Source: BOG-908 sp963751795 (lineage in GTDB: Bacteria > Pseudomonadota > Alphaproteobacteria > Acetobacterales > Acetobacteraceae). From it: 64,000 nucleotides of DNA. The notes under the pieces were generated by a model. The model was not told the DNA's origin, searched no databases, and saw only the letters and a list, made by a program, of their open reading frames with translations. The DNA is taken from assembly GCA_963751795.1 (NCBI GenBank), contig CAVVVI010000003.1:324309-388308 (forward strand), written 5' to 3'. Shown here piece by piece: positions 33,454 to 42,230 of this stretch; the first letter of the stretch is position 1, and each line of letters starts with the position of its first letter. Position numbers and translations under genes: made by a program.

Positions 33454-34776
33454 ATGACCGACGACACCCAGCCCCGCCTGTTCGACCCCCCGGCCCAGCC
33501 GCCCGCCCCCGCCGGCCCCCGCCCGCTGGCCGATCGCCTGCGCCCGCAAACACTGGGCGCCATCGTCGGCCAGCAGCATCTGGTCGGCGCCCAGGGCACG
33601 CTCACGCGCATGCTGGACGCCGGCACGCTGTCCAGCCTCATCCTCTGGGGCCCGCCCGGCGTGGGCAAAACCACCATCGCCCGCCTGCTCGCCGGTTCCG
33701 CCCTCGCCTTCGTCCAGCTCTCGGCGGTGTTCTCCGGCGTCGCCGACCTCAAGCGCGCCTTCGAGGACGCCACCCGCCTGCGCCGCGCCGGCCGCCGCAC
33801 GCTGCTCTTCGTCGACGAGATCCACCGCTTCAACCGCGCCCAGCAGGACGGCTTCCTGCCGGTCGTCGAAGACGGCACCGTCACCCTCGTGGGTGCCACC
33901 ACCGAAAACCCGTCTTTCGCGCTGAACGGCGCGCTGCTTTCGCGCTGCCAGGTGCTCGTGCTCCGGCGGCTGGACGATGCGGATATGGAAACCCTGCTGC
34001 AGCGTGCCGAAGCCGATCTCGGCCACACGCTGCCGCTCACAGATCAGGCGCGCGCCGCCCTGCGCGCCATGGCCGACGGCGATGGCCGCAGCCTGCTCAA
34101 CATGGCCGAGCAGGTCGCCGCCCAGCCGCCCACCGGCGGCCCGATCGACGCCACGGCGCTCACCGCCATCGTCGCCCGCCGCGCCGCCCTCTACGATCGC
34201 GACCGCGACGAGCACTACAACCTGATCTCGGCCCTGCATAAATCGCTACGGGGCTCGGATGCCGATGCCGCGCTCTACTGGTTCGAACGCATGCTGGCCG
34301 GCGGGGAGGACCCGCGCTACATCGCCCGCCGCCTGGTCCGCTTCGCCTCGGAGGATATCGGCCTGGCCGACCCGCAGGCGCTCCCCCTCACGCTCGCCGC
34401 CTGGGACGCCTACGAACGGCTGGGCAGCCCGGAAGGCGACCTGGCCCTGGCGCAGGCCGTGCTCTATCTGGGCACCGCCCCCAAATCGAACGCCGCCTAC
34501 ACCGCCCACAAGGCCGCCGCCCGCATGGCGCGCGAGACCGGCAGCCTCGCCCCGCCCGCCCACATCCTCAACGCCCCCACCACGCTGATGAAAACGCTGG
34601 GCTACGGCGAGGGCTACGCCTACGACCACGACACCGCCGAAGCCTTCTCCGGCCAGGCCTACTTCCCCGACGGCGTCGCCCGCACGGCGTTCTACGAACC
34701 GGCCGACCGCGGCTTCGAGCGCGAGCTGGCCCGCCGCCTGGCCCATTGGGCGGCGCTGCGGGCCGCCAAACCCTGA
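33454..34776 (+). CDS. rarA: Replication-associated recombination protein RarA (MgsA)
   Basis: A 440-residue AAA+ ATPase of the clamp-loader class acting at stalled replication forks. Walker A GPPGVGKTTIARLLAG (about residues 66-81), Walker B LLFVDEIHRFNRAQQDGFLP, sensor VGATTENPSFALNGALLSRC. The C-terminal tetramerisation domain has HKSLRGSDADAALYWFERML and GEDPRYIARRLVRFASEDIG. N-terminal start MTDDTQPRLF; 167 bases from the divergent exported protein. Confidence 0.95.
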   Translation: MTDDTQPRLFDPPAQPPAPAGPRPLADRLRPQTLGAIVGQQHLVGAQGTLTRMLDAGTLSSLILWGPPGVGKTTIARLLAGSALAFVQLSAVFSGVADLKRAFEDATRLRRAGRRTLLFVDEIHRFNRAQQDGFLPVVEDGTVTLVGATTENPSFALNGALLSRCQVLVLRRLDDADMETLLQRAEADLGHTLPLTDQARAALRAMADGDGRSLLNMAEQVAAQPPTGGPIDATALTAIVARRAALYDRDRDEHYNLISALHKSLRGSDADAALYWFERMLAGGEDPRYIARRLVRFASEDIGLADPQALPLTLAAWDAYERLGSPEGDLALAQAVLYLGTAPKSNAAYTAHKAAARMARETGSLAPPAHILNAPTTLMKTLGYGEGYAYDHDTAEAFSGQAYFPDGVARTAFYEPADRGFERELARRLAHWAALRAAKP

Positions 34777-34872
34777 ACCGCCGCGGTCGCCACCACGGCA
34801 AAACGCTTTTGCCGCCGCGCCCGCACGGCTATCCAGAACCGCCCACCACGGCCCCATTGTCCGGACACCCCA

Positions 34873-35832
34873 TTGCAAGTCACCGAAGACGAGTCCGGCA
34901 TCCGCCTGGACCGCTGGTTCAGGCGCCACTTCCCCATGCTCACCCAAGGCATGATCCAGAAATTGTGCCGCACCGGCCAGATCCGCGTCGGCGGCAAGCG
35001 CGCCGAAGCCGCCACCCGCCTGCAGCCCGGCGACGAGATCCGCATCCCGCCGCTGCCTTCAGGCCCGCCCCCGGCACCGCCCCCCGCACCCCTCGATCCG
35101 GCCACTGTGCGCGAACTCGAAGGCATGGTGGTCTATGCCGACGAGGCGCTGATCGTGATGAACAAGCCGCACGGCCTCCCCGTGCAGGGCGGCCCCGGGA
35201 TCGTGCGCCACCTCGACGGGCTGATGGACGGCTTCCGCCTCGGTGCCGCCGACAAGCCCCGCCTGGTCCACCGCATCGACATGGATACCAGCGGCCTGCT
35301 CATCCTGGCCCGCAGCCCCGGCACCGCCGCCAAGCTGGCCGCCGCCTTCCGCAGCCGCCACGTGGTGAAAACCTACTGGGCCGTGGTCGCCGGCCGCCCC
35401 AGCCCGCAGGAAGGCCGGCTCGATCTGCCGCTGGTGCGCTTCGGCGGGCTGCGTGGCGGCGAACGCGTGGCCGTGGCGGCACCCGACGAGCCCGACAGCA
35501 CCAGTGCGATCACCGACTACCGCACGCTGGATGCCGCCGGCCGCAAGCTCGCCTGGCTGGAACTTCGCCCGCTCACCGGCCGCACCCACCAGCTGCGCGT
35601 CCATTGCGTGGCCCTCGGCGCACCGATCGTGGCGGACCGCAAATACGGCGGCGAGACGGCCCAGGTCGAAGGCCTGGCCGACAAGCTGCATCTGCACGCC
35701 CGCGCGCTCAGCCTGCCCCACCCGCATGGCGGCACGCTGGAGCTGGAAGCCGACCTGCCGGCCCACATGCGCGAGACGTTCCGCGCCATCGGCTTCACCG
35801 CGCCCGCCGCCCGCGCCCCAGCTCGCCGCTAG
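34873..35832 (+). CDS. RluC/RluD-type 23S rRNA pseudouridine synthase
   Basis: A 319-residue enzyme converting uridine to pseudouridine in large-subunit rRNA. An S4 RNA-binding domain (about residues 1-65, GIRLDRWFRRHFPMLTQGMI) precedes the catalytic domain, with MNKPHGLPVQGG, the catalytic-aspartate motif HRIDMDTSGLLIL and GRTHQLRVHCVALGAPIVAD. RluC is more likely than RluD from the general pattern, but the target position is not certain. TTG start at 34873. The last codons and stop lie inside a 25-base tandem duplication. Confidence 0.88.
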   Translation: MQVTEDESGIRLDRWFRRHFPMLTQGMIQKLCRTGQIRVGGKRAEAATRLQPGDEIRIPPLPSGPPPAPPPAPLDPATVRELEGMVVYADEALIVMNKPHGLPVQGGPGIVRHLDGLMDGFRLGAADKPRLVHRIDMDTSGLLILARSPGTAAKLAAAFRSRHVVKTYWAVVAGRPSPQEGRLDLPLVRFGGLRGGERVAVAAPDEPDSTSAITDYRTLDAAGRKLAWLELRPLTGRTHQLRVHCVALGAPIVADRKYGGETAQVEGLADKLHLHARALSLPHPHGGTLELEADLPAHMRETFRAIGFTAPAARAPARR

Positions 35833-35872
35833 GCGTCCCGCCCGGGTTCGCCGCTAGGCGTCCCGCCCGGGT
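35823..35872. repeat. 25-base perfect tandem duplication spanning a stop codon
   Basis: The 25-base unit starting TCGCCGCTAGGCGTCCCG and ending CCCGGGT occurs at 35823-35847 and again at 35848-35872 without a mismatch. The first copy contains the final codons and TAG of the pseudouridine synthase gene; the second lies just downstream. It looks like a recent slippage duplication. Confidence 0.85.
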
Positions 35873-35941
35873 CCGGCGCTCGCCGATCCCGCGCGCAAAA
35901 GAACTGCTGCCTTCCGCCCTGGCCTTCTCTACAAGACCGCG

Positions 35942-38467
35942 ATGCACCCCACCCGCCGCCGCAGCCCGTTCCGCCCCATCCTCCTGGCCGGCGTCGCCAT
36001 CCTCGTCATCGGCGCCGCCGCCGCCATCGTCGGCTCGGCCGCACTCGATCCCACCCGCCTGGCCGACGCGCTGAAAGACAGCGTCTTCCGCTCCACCGGC
36101 CGCGAGCTCACCATCACCGGCGGTGTCCACCTCCGCATGGGCCTCTCGCCGCAGGTCGAGGTGGACGGCGTGGCGCTCGCCAACGCACCGGGCGCCGCGC
36201 ACGCCAACATGCTGACGGCGCAAAGCCTCACCGCCCAGCTGGCCTTGCTGCCGCTGCTCGGCGGCGACGCGGTGATCTCCTCGCTCACGGTGCACGAGCC
36301 GAACATCGTGCTGGAACGCGGCACGGACGGCGCCGGCAACTGGCAGTTCAGCCCGGTGCACCGCCCGCTCTACCAGGCCCGCCCGGCCGCCGCCCATCCC
36401 CGCGCGAGCGGCGGCGGCGGCCGCGTGGAAGTCCGCACCATCCGGCTCGAAGGCGGCCAGGCCGCCTGGCTCGCCGGCCCCGGCCCCGCCGTCACGCTCG
36501 GCATCACCCATCTGCGCTGGACGGCGCAGGGCACCGACCTGCCGATGGAACTGTCCTTCGAAGGCACGCGCAACGGCGTCCCGCTCACCCTCACGGCCAG
36601 CTCCGGCTCGCTGCAGCGCCTGCAGGGCGGCCCGGTCAGTGCCCTGGCCGGCGCCTGGCCGCTCACCATCGATGCCGCCGCCCTGCGCGCCACGCTGCAT
36701 CTGGAAGGCGGCGTCAACCACCCGGACCAGGCGCGCGGCTACCATTTCCGCGCCACCGCCAACGCCCCCGCTCTGGCCGATCTCAGCCCGCTCTTCCCCG
36801 GCACCAACCTGCCGGCGCTGGCCGATGTGAACGCCACCGCCGTGCTGTCCGACGGCCCGCAGGGCGAGCTGCGCACCTCGCAGCTCTCCATCCATGCCGG
36901 CGAGTCCGACCTCTCCGCCACCGTGCCCGGCCTGGCCGTCAAGCAGGTCCTGCTCAACGCGCCCGGCCCCGGCCAGCTCGTCCAGCTCAGCGTGGATGGC
37001 ACCTACCAGGCCCAGCCGCTCCGCGTGGCCGCCACCGCCACCCAGCCCGACGTGATCGGCGGCAACGCCCCGATCCAGGCCACGCTCACCGCCCAGGGTG
37101 CCGGCGCCAACCTCTCGGCCCACGGCACCGTGCCGCCGGCCTGGGGTGCGGCCGGGCTCGACATGGCGCTCACCATGCGCGCCGCCGACCTCTCCTCGCT
37201 CGCTCCGCTGGTGGGCCACGCTCTGCCCCCGGCGCATGATTTCACCTTCGACGCCCACCTGGCCGATGCCGGCGTCAAGCTGCGCGGCATCACCGTGCGC
37301 GACCTCGCGATGGCCTCCTCGCTGGGCGACCTCGCCGGCGAGCTCACCATCCAATGGGCGCCGCGCGCCGCCGTCACCGGCACGCTGAACGCGCGCATGC
37401 TGGACCTCGATGCGATCGGCGCCTCGGCGGGCAACCTGCTGCCCGCCGTCTGGCCGCTGCCCGAAGCGGGCCAGGCCGGCCAGGCCGTCACCCTGCCGCC
37501 GCCCGCGCCCGCCGAACCCGCGCCCGCCGGCACGCCCGCCGCCAACCCGCCGCTCACCACCACCCCGCCACCCGGCGGCCTGCCGCTCGCCCGCCTGCGC
37601 AACACCGATGCGGACCTCACGCTGGCCATCGGCAACCTCACCGCCGGTGGCCAGAAGCTCACCGACCTGCAGGCCCACCTCCAGCTCACCGACGGCAAGC
37701 TCGTGCTCAACCCGTTCCGCGCGCAAACCGCCGAGGGCGCCATCATCGGCGGCGCCTCGCTCGATGCCAGCTCGGATACGCCGCCGGTCGCCATCACCCT
37801 GCGCTCGCCCTCCATCGCCGCCGACGGCCTGGCCACCCTGCTCGGCTACCCGGGCGGCGCGCACGGCACGCTGCAGGTCGATGCCCAGCTCACCGGCGTG
37901 GGCCAAACCGCCCAGGCGCTGCGCGCCACGCTGGACGGCCACCTCGGCCTCGCCATGGTCAACGGCCAGGTCGAGAACAGCCTGCTGCAGGGCCTGCTGG
38001 GCGCCGCACTCGACACCGCCGGCGTGCCCACCCTCGGCTTCGGCACCAGCCAGGTCCGCTGCCTCGCCTTGCGCGCCGATTTCACGAACGGCATCGGCAC
38101 CGTGCGCGCGCTGGCCGCCGACACCTCCCGCCTGGCGCTGGACGGCGAAGGCCAGATCGACCTCCGCAACCAGACCGCCGACCTCCACCTCCGCCCCCGC
38201 CTGCGCCTCGGCCCCACCGAGGTCGCCGCCCCGGTCTGGCTGCACGGCCCGCTCGACAACCTGCGCGGCACGCTCGACCCCGCTCTGGCCGGCGGCCGCG
38301 TCGGCATGTCCATCGGCTCGGCCCCCGCCGGCCCGTCCGGCTGCGCCACCAAGCTGCCGCTCGCCCGCGGCGGCCTCGGCGGCCCGCTGCCCGTCGCCGC
38401 GCCGGCGGCCGATGCCGGCCTGTCGATCCGCAAGCCGAAAGACCTGCTGAAAGGCCTGTTCCACTGA
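35942..38467 (+). CDS. AsmA family protein
   Basis: An 841-residue envelope protein with one N-terminal membrane anchor (ILLAGVAILVIGAAAAIVGS, about residues 13-32) and a long periplasmic part. The AsmA signature region follows: TGRELTITGGVHLRMGLSPQ and VEVDGVALANAPGA. The AsmA-like C-terminal region contains ALDGEGQIDLRNQTADLHLR and PVWLHGPLDNLRGTLDP. The AsmA/TamB superfamily forms bridge-like proteins involved in lipid transport and outer-membrane balance. A Pro/Ala linker lies near residues 515-545. Confidence 0.88.
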   Translation: MHPTRRRSPFRPILLAGVAILVIGAAAAIVGSAALDPTRLADALKDSVFRSTGRELTITGGVHLRMGLSPQVEVDGVALANAPGAAHANMLTAQSLTAQLALLPLLGGDAVISSLTVHEPNIVLERGTDGAGNWQFSPVHRPLYQARPAAAHPRASGGGGRVEVRTIRLEGGQAAWLAGPGPAVTLGITHLRWTAQGTDLPMELSFEGTRNGVPLTLTASSGSLQRLQGGPVSALAGAWPLTIDAAALRATLHLEGGVNHPDQARGYHFRATANAPALADLSPLFPGTNLPALADVNATAVLSDGPQGELRTSQLSIHAGESDLSATVPGLAVKQVLLNAPGPGQLVQLSVDGTYQAQPLRVAATATQPDVIGGNAPIQATLTAQGAGANLSAHGTVPPAWGAAGLDMALTMRAADLSSLAPLVGHALPPAHDFTFDAHLADAGVKLRGITVRDLAMASSLGDLAGELTIQWAPRAAVTGTLNARMLDLDAIGASAGNLLPAVWPLPEAGQAGQAVTLPPPAPAEPAPAGTPAANPPLTTTPPPGGLPLARLRNTDADLTLAIGNLTAGGQKLTDLQAHLQLTDGKLVLNPFRAQTAEGAIIGGASLDASSDTPPVAITLRSPSIAADGLATLLGYPGGAHGTLQVDAQLTGVGQTAQALRATLDGHLGLAMVNGQVENSLLQGLLGAALDTAGVPTLGFGTSQVRCLALRADFTNGIGTVRALAADTSRLALDGEGQIDLRNQTADLHLRPRLRLGPTEVAAPVWLHGPLDNLRGTLDPALAGGRVGMSIGSAPAGPSGCATKLPLARGGLGGPLPVAAPAADAGLSIRKPKDLLKGLFH

Positions 38468-38507
38468 GCCCGCCGACCCGGCCCGCCACGCCCGCGCCCG
38501 CCGCCGC

Positions 38508-39212
38508 ATGAAGCGCTTCTGGACCACCGCCGAGCTCGTCCGCGAGCACGACCGCTACGCGATCCGCCTGGACGGCCGCCCCATGCGCCTGCCCGGCGGC
38601 CCGCTGCTGGCCCTGCACAGCCGCGCTCTGGCCCAGGCCATCGCCGACGAATGGGCCGCCGCGCCCGACAGGCTCACCGCCGAACACGTCCCGCTCACCC
38701 GCATCGCCGGCACCGCTCAGGAACGCGTGGCCCCCGACCCGTCCGCCACCTGTGCCGCGCTCGCCGCCTATGGCGAGACCGACCTGCTGTGCTACCGCGC
38801 CGCCACCCCCGAAGCGCTGGTCGCCCGCCAGACCGCCGAATGGCAGCCCTGGCTGGACTGGGCAGCGCACACCTACGGCGCCCGCCTGCTCGTCACCACC
38901 GGCATCGGCCACATCGCCCAGCCCCCCGCTGCCCTGGCCGCCCTTCGCGAAGCCCTGGCAGCCCAGCCCCCCTTCACCCTGGCCGGCCTCGGCATCCTGG
39001 TGCCCGCCTTGGGCAGCCTCGTGCTCGGCCTGGCCCTGGCCGCCGGCGCGCTCGGCGCCGCCCAGGCCCACGCGCTGGCCGCCCTCGACGAGCTGTTCCA
39101 GGCCGAGCAATGGGGCGAAGACCGCGACGCCATCGCGCGGCGCCGCCACGTGGCCGACGACATCGCCACCGCGGCCCGCTTCATCGCTCTGGCAGCAGCA
39201 ACCCCCGGCTGA
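38508..39212 (+). CDS. ATP12-family F1-ATPase assembly chaperone
   Basis: A 234-residue protein of the ATP12 family, which binds the F1 alpha subunit during ATP synthase assembly in mitochondria and alphaproteobacteria. It begins MKRFWTTAELVREHDRYAIR, with LDGRPMRLPGGPLLALHSRA; EWAAAPDRLTAEHVPLTRIA and ETDLLCYRAATPEALVARQT carry the conserved family sequence. Start 40 bases after the AsmA stop. ATP12 is a marker of the alphaproteobacterial lineage. Confidence 0.92.
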   Translation: MKRFWTTAELVREHDRYAIRLDGRPMRLPGGPLLALHSRALAQAIADEWAAAPDRLTAEHVPLTRIAGTAQERVAPDPSATCAALAAYGETDLLCYRAATPEALVARQTAEWQPWLDWAAHTYGARLLVTTGIGHIAQPPAALAALREALAAQPPFTLAGLGILVPALGSLVLGLALAAGALGAAQAHALAALDELFQAEQWGEDRDAIARRRHVADDIATAARFIALAAATPG

Positions 39213-39637
39213 TCTCGATCATCCGCACGATCTCGTCCCACAGCGCATAATCGGCCAGCCGGTCCAGCGCCGCCCACACCACGGCCGCCGCATCGCCACC
39301 CGCCACCGGCGCCGCCCCACCCTCGATGCGCGTGCAGAAATCCAGGATCGTGTAGTGGAACTGCACCTGCCCCGCTTCGTCGCGGTGGATGCTGTCGGCA
39401 TACCCCGCCAGCGCCAGCGTGCCCCGCCACCAGCCCGGTCTCCTCGGCCAACTCGCGCGCCGCGGCCGCCGCCGCCGTCTCCCCCACACGCTGCGCACCC
39501 CCGGGCAAGCTCCACGCCCCCGAAGCCGGCGCCCGCCCCCGCCGCACCAGCAGCACCGCCCCCGGCGCCGGCTCCGCCCGCAACACCACCACCCCCACCC
39601 CCACCAGCGGCCGCTCCGGGTATTCCCGCCCGCTCAT
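39181..39637 (-). CDS. NUDIX hydrolase (one frameshift in the assembly)
   Basis: A small NUDIX pyrophosphohydrolase of about 150 residues. The N-terminus MSGREYPERPLVGVGVVVLR leads to the Nudix box GGAQRVGETAAAAAARELAE then ETG, matching Gx5Ex7REUxEExGU. Soon after ELAEETGLVAG the frame is lost at a run of C at 39422-39425; one base fewer gives TLALAGYADSIHRDEAGQVQ and continues to a clean stop at 39181. Likely an indel in the assembly. It overlaps the ATP12 gene 3' end by about 30 bases, convergently. Substrate unknown. Confidence 0.75.
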
Positions 39638-39713
39638 CCGCCGCTATCCGAATGCACGCCACGCCAACGCACGCCTGCGCGCCCACCGCGCCCGCAACAT
39701 TCCCCACACATCC

Positions 39714-41774
39714 TCACCCCGACCCCAGCGCCCGCAAAGCCGCCCCCCGCTCGAACAGCCGCAACAGCACCCGGATCGCCGCCCCGCGCGGGCTCTCCAG
39801 CGCCGGATCGCGCTCCAGCAGATGCGCGGCATCCCGGCTCGCCATGCGCAGCAGCCCCTCATGCTCCACCGGATCGGCCAGCCGCCAGCCGGGCTGGCCC
39901 GATTGCCGCTTGCCCAGCAGGTCGCCGCCGCCGCGGATCCTGAAATCCTCGTCGGCGATCACGAACCCGTCCTCGGTATCGCGCAGCAGCACCAGCCGCC
40001 GCCGCGCCGCCTCGCTCAGCTCCTCGTCGTGCAGCAGCAGGCAGTAGCTGGCGGCCGCCCCGCGCCCCACCCGGCCGCGCAGCTGATGCAGCTGCGCCAG
40101 CCCGAACCGCTCGGCGCGCTCCACCACCATCACGCTGGCCGCCGGCACATCCACCCCCACCTCAATCACCGTGGTGGCCACCAGCAGCCGCGTCCGCCCG
40201 GCGGCGAAATCCGCCAGCGCCGCCTCCCGGCGCTCGATCTCCATCTGCCCATGCGCCAGCCCCAGCCGGGCGCCGAAGCGCTGGCGCAGCGTGCGGAACC
40301 GCGCCTCGGCGGCGGCCACGTCGGCGGCGGCATCCTCGCTCACCATCGGGCACACCCAGAACACCTGGTCGCCCCGGTCCAGCGCGCGGGCCACGCCATC
40401 GATCACCTCGGCCAGCGTCGCCAGGCTGTGCAGCGTGGTGCGGATCTTCTGCCGCCCGGCCGGCTTCTCGGCCAGCCGGCTCACCGTCATCTCGCCCCAA
40501 TGCGTCAGCAGCAGCGTGCGCGGAATGGGTGTGGCCGTCATCACCAGCACATCGGCCTGGCTCCCCTTGCCACCGAAACTCAGCCGCTGGTCCACCCCGA
40601 AGCGGTGCTGCTCGTCGATCACCGCCAGCGCCAGGTCGCGGTAATCCACCCCCTCCTGGAACAGCGCATGCGTGCCCACCACCAGCGGCACCCGCCCGCT
40701 GCGCAGCCCCAGCAGCGTGTTGCGCCGCGCCACACCCTTCACGCTGCCGGTCAGCAGCGCCACCGGCACCGGGCAGATCCGGCCCAGCGTGCGGTGATGC
40801 TGCCGCGCCAGCGTCTCGGTGGGCGCCATCATCGCCGCCTGCGCGCCGGCCTCGGCGGCGCGCAGCATCGCCAGCAGCGCCACCAGCGTCTTGCCCGAGC
40901 CCACATCGCCCTGCAGCAGCCGCAACATGCGCGAGGGTGCGGCCAAATCCGCGTCGATCTCGGCCAGCGCCGCGGTCTGCGCGCCGGTCAGCGCATGGCC
41001 GAACCGCGCCAGCGCCTGGGCGCGCAGATGCCCGTCGCCGGTCAGCGCCCGCCCCGGCCGGGCCCGGCCGCGGCTGCGCATCCAGCCGATCGCCACCTGA
41101 TGGGCCAGCAGCTCGTCGTAGGCCAGCCGCGCCCGCACCTCCGGCCCGGGATGGGACCGCGGCGCATGCAGCGCGCACAGCGCCTCGGCGAAGCCCGGCC
41201 AGCGCTCGCGCGCCAGCAGCCGCTTCTCGTGCCACTCCGGCAGCGCCGGCACGCGCGCCAGGCACTGCGTCAGCGCGGCGCGCACCTGGCTCGGATACAG
41301 CCCCGCCGTCAGCGGCCACACCGGCTCGATCGCCGGGATCAGCTCGGGCCGCCCGGCCGGCGCGATGTGATCGGGATGCGGCATCGTCAGCCGGTCGCCG
41401 AACCGGTCCAGCCGGCCCGATACGATCAGCCGCGACCCCACCGCCAGCGCCTGCGCGCGCGCCGGCTTGAAGAACACGAGCTCGGCAAACCCGCTGCCGT
41501 CGGTCACCACCACGCGCCACGGCTGGCGCGCCGTCGCCGGCTGCTCGTGGCGCACCACATCCACCTCCAGCGTCGCCACCTGCCCAGGCAGCGCGCCGGC
41601 GATGCTCGGTTGGGCGCGCCGGTCCACGAAGCTCTCCGGAAGATGGAACAGCAAATCCAGCACGCGCGTGCCGCCGGTGGCGCGCGCCAGCTTGTCGGCC
41701 AGCGCCGGCCCCACGCCGCGCAGCACCGTCACCGGATCCATCAGCGCCGCCAGCAGGTTCGGCGCATCGGGCAC
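39714..41774 (-). CDS. recG: ATP-dependent DNA helicase RecG
   Basis: A 686-residue superfamily 2 helicase that remodels stalled forks and Holliday junctions. The N-terminal wedge domain starts LRGVGPALADKLARATGGTR and has VVVTDGSGFAELVFFKP. Helicase motifs: I GDVGSGKTLVALLAML, II AVIDEQHRFGVDQRLSF, III MTATPIPRTL, V TTVIEVGVDVPAASVMVVER, VI QLRGRVGRGAAASYC. GTG 41774 gives a normal length; the open frame continues upstream through a 27-base tandem repeat that I do not consider coding. Divergent from sdhE. Confidence 0.95.
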   Translation of the reverse strand: MPDAPNLLAALMDPVTVLRGVGPALADKLARATGGTRVLDLLFHLPESFVDRRAQPSIAGALPGQVATLEVDVVRHEQPATARQPWRVVVTDGSGFAELVFFKPARAQALAVGSRLIVSGRLDRFGDRLTMPHPDHIAPAGRPELIPAIEPVWPLTAGLYPSQVRAALTQCLARVPALPEWHEKRLLARERWPGFAEALCALHAPRSHPGPEVRARLAYDELLAHQVAIGWMRSRGRARPGRALTGDGHLRAQALARFGHALTGAQTAALAEIDADLAAPSRMLRLLQGDVGSGKTLVALLAMLRAAEAGAQAAMMAPTETLARQHHRTLGRICPVPVALLTGSVKGVARRNTLLGLRSGRVPLVVGTHALFQEGVDYRDLALAVIDEQHRFGVDQRLSFGGKGSQADVLVMTATPIPRTLLLTHWGEMTVSRLAEKPAGRQKIRTTLHSLATLAEVIDGVARALDRGDQVFWVCPMVSEDAAADVAAAEARFRTLRQRFGARLGLAHGQMEIERREAALADFAAGRTRLLVATTVIEVGVDVPAASVMVVERAERFGLAQLHQLRGRVGRGAAASYCLLLHDEELSEAARRRLVLLRDTEDGFVIADEDFRIRGGGDLLGKRQSGQPGWRLADPVEHEGLLRMASRDAAHLLERDPALESPRGAAIRVLLRLFERGAALRALGSG

Positions 41775-41799
41775 GGCACCACCCTCGCTCGCCCGCCGG

Positions 41800-41866
41800 C
41801 TCGCCTCGCCCCGGCGCGCTTGCGCGCTCGCCTCGCCCCGGCGCGCCCGCGCGCTCGCCTCGCGAG
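41800..41866. repeat. 27-base tandem repeat between recG and sdhE
   Basis: Two full units (41800-41826, 41827-41853) starting CTCGCCTCGCCCCGGCGCGC differ at one or two bases, and a partial third (41854-41866) reads CTCGCCTCGCGAG. It lies in the 150-base divergent gap between recG and sdhE. The unit length is a multiple of three, so changes in copy number would keep the upstream recG frame open. Confidence 0.8.
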
Positions 41867-41924
41867 GAACTGCTCTGGTCCTGACTGGCGCCCAACACCC
41901 CACCCGCTATATGTCACCCACGCC

Positions 41925-42230
41925 ATGGAAGAAACCTCCCCCACCGACGGACGCCGCCGCCGCCTGCTGTTCCGCGCCAACCACCGCGGCACCCGCGAGA
42001 ACGATTTCCTGGTCGGCGGCTTCGTCGCCACCCGCCTGGCCAGCTTCACCGAAGCCGAGATCGACGAGCTGGAAGCCATCATGGAGCTGCCCGACCCGGC
42101 GCTCGCCGAATGGCTGACCGGCCGCCGCCCGATCCCCCCCGAACACGACCGCCCGATGCTGCGCGCCATGCGCGACGCCCGCGGCCAGGCGCCCGAGTCA
42201 CCGGCCGCCGAAAAGGGCCAGGCGGCTTGA
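41925..42230 (+). CDS. sdhE: Succinate dehydrogenase assembly factor SdhE
   Basis: A 101-residue protein of the SdhE/SDH5 family, which helps attach FAD to the succinate dehydrogenase flavoprotein. The family motif RGxxE appears as HRGTREND (about residues 21-28), followed by VGGFVATRLASFTEAEIDEL and IMELPDPALAEWLTGRRPIP. The C-terminus has a short disordered tail. Its stop overlaps the TTG start of mfd, so the pair is translationally coupled; recG-sdhE-mfd is a common alphaproteobacterial group. Confidence 0.9.
   Translation: MEETSPTDGRRRRLLFRANHRGTRENDFLVGGFVATRLASFTEAEIDELEAIMELPDPALAEWLTGRRPIPPEHDRPMLRAMRDARGQAPESPAAEKGQAA

Noticed and set aside
35795..38527. A 910-residue minus-strand open frame opposite the AsmA gene
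   Set aside because: Gly/Ala/Arg-rich shadow of the AsmA reading frame, with no recognisable domain.
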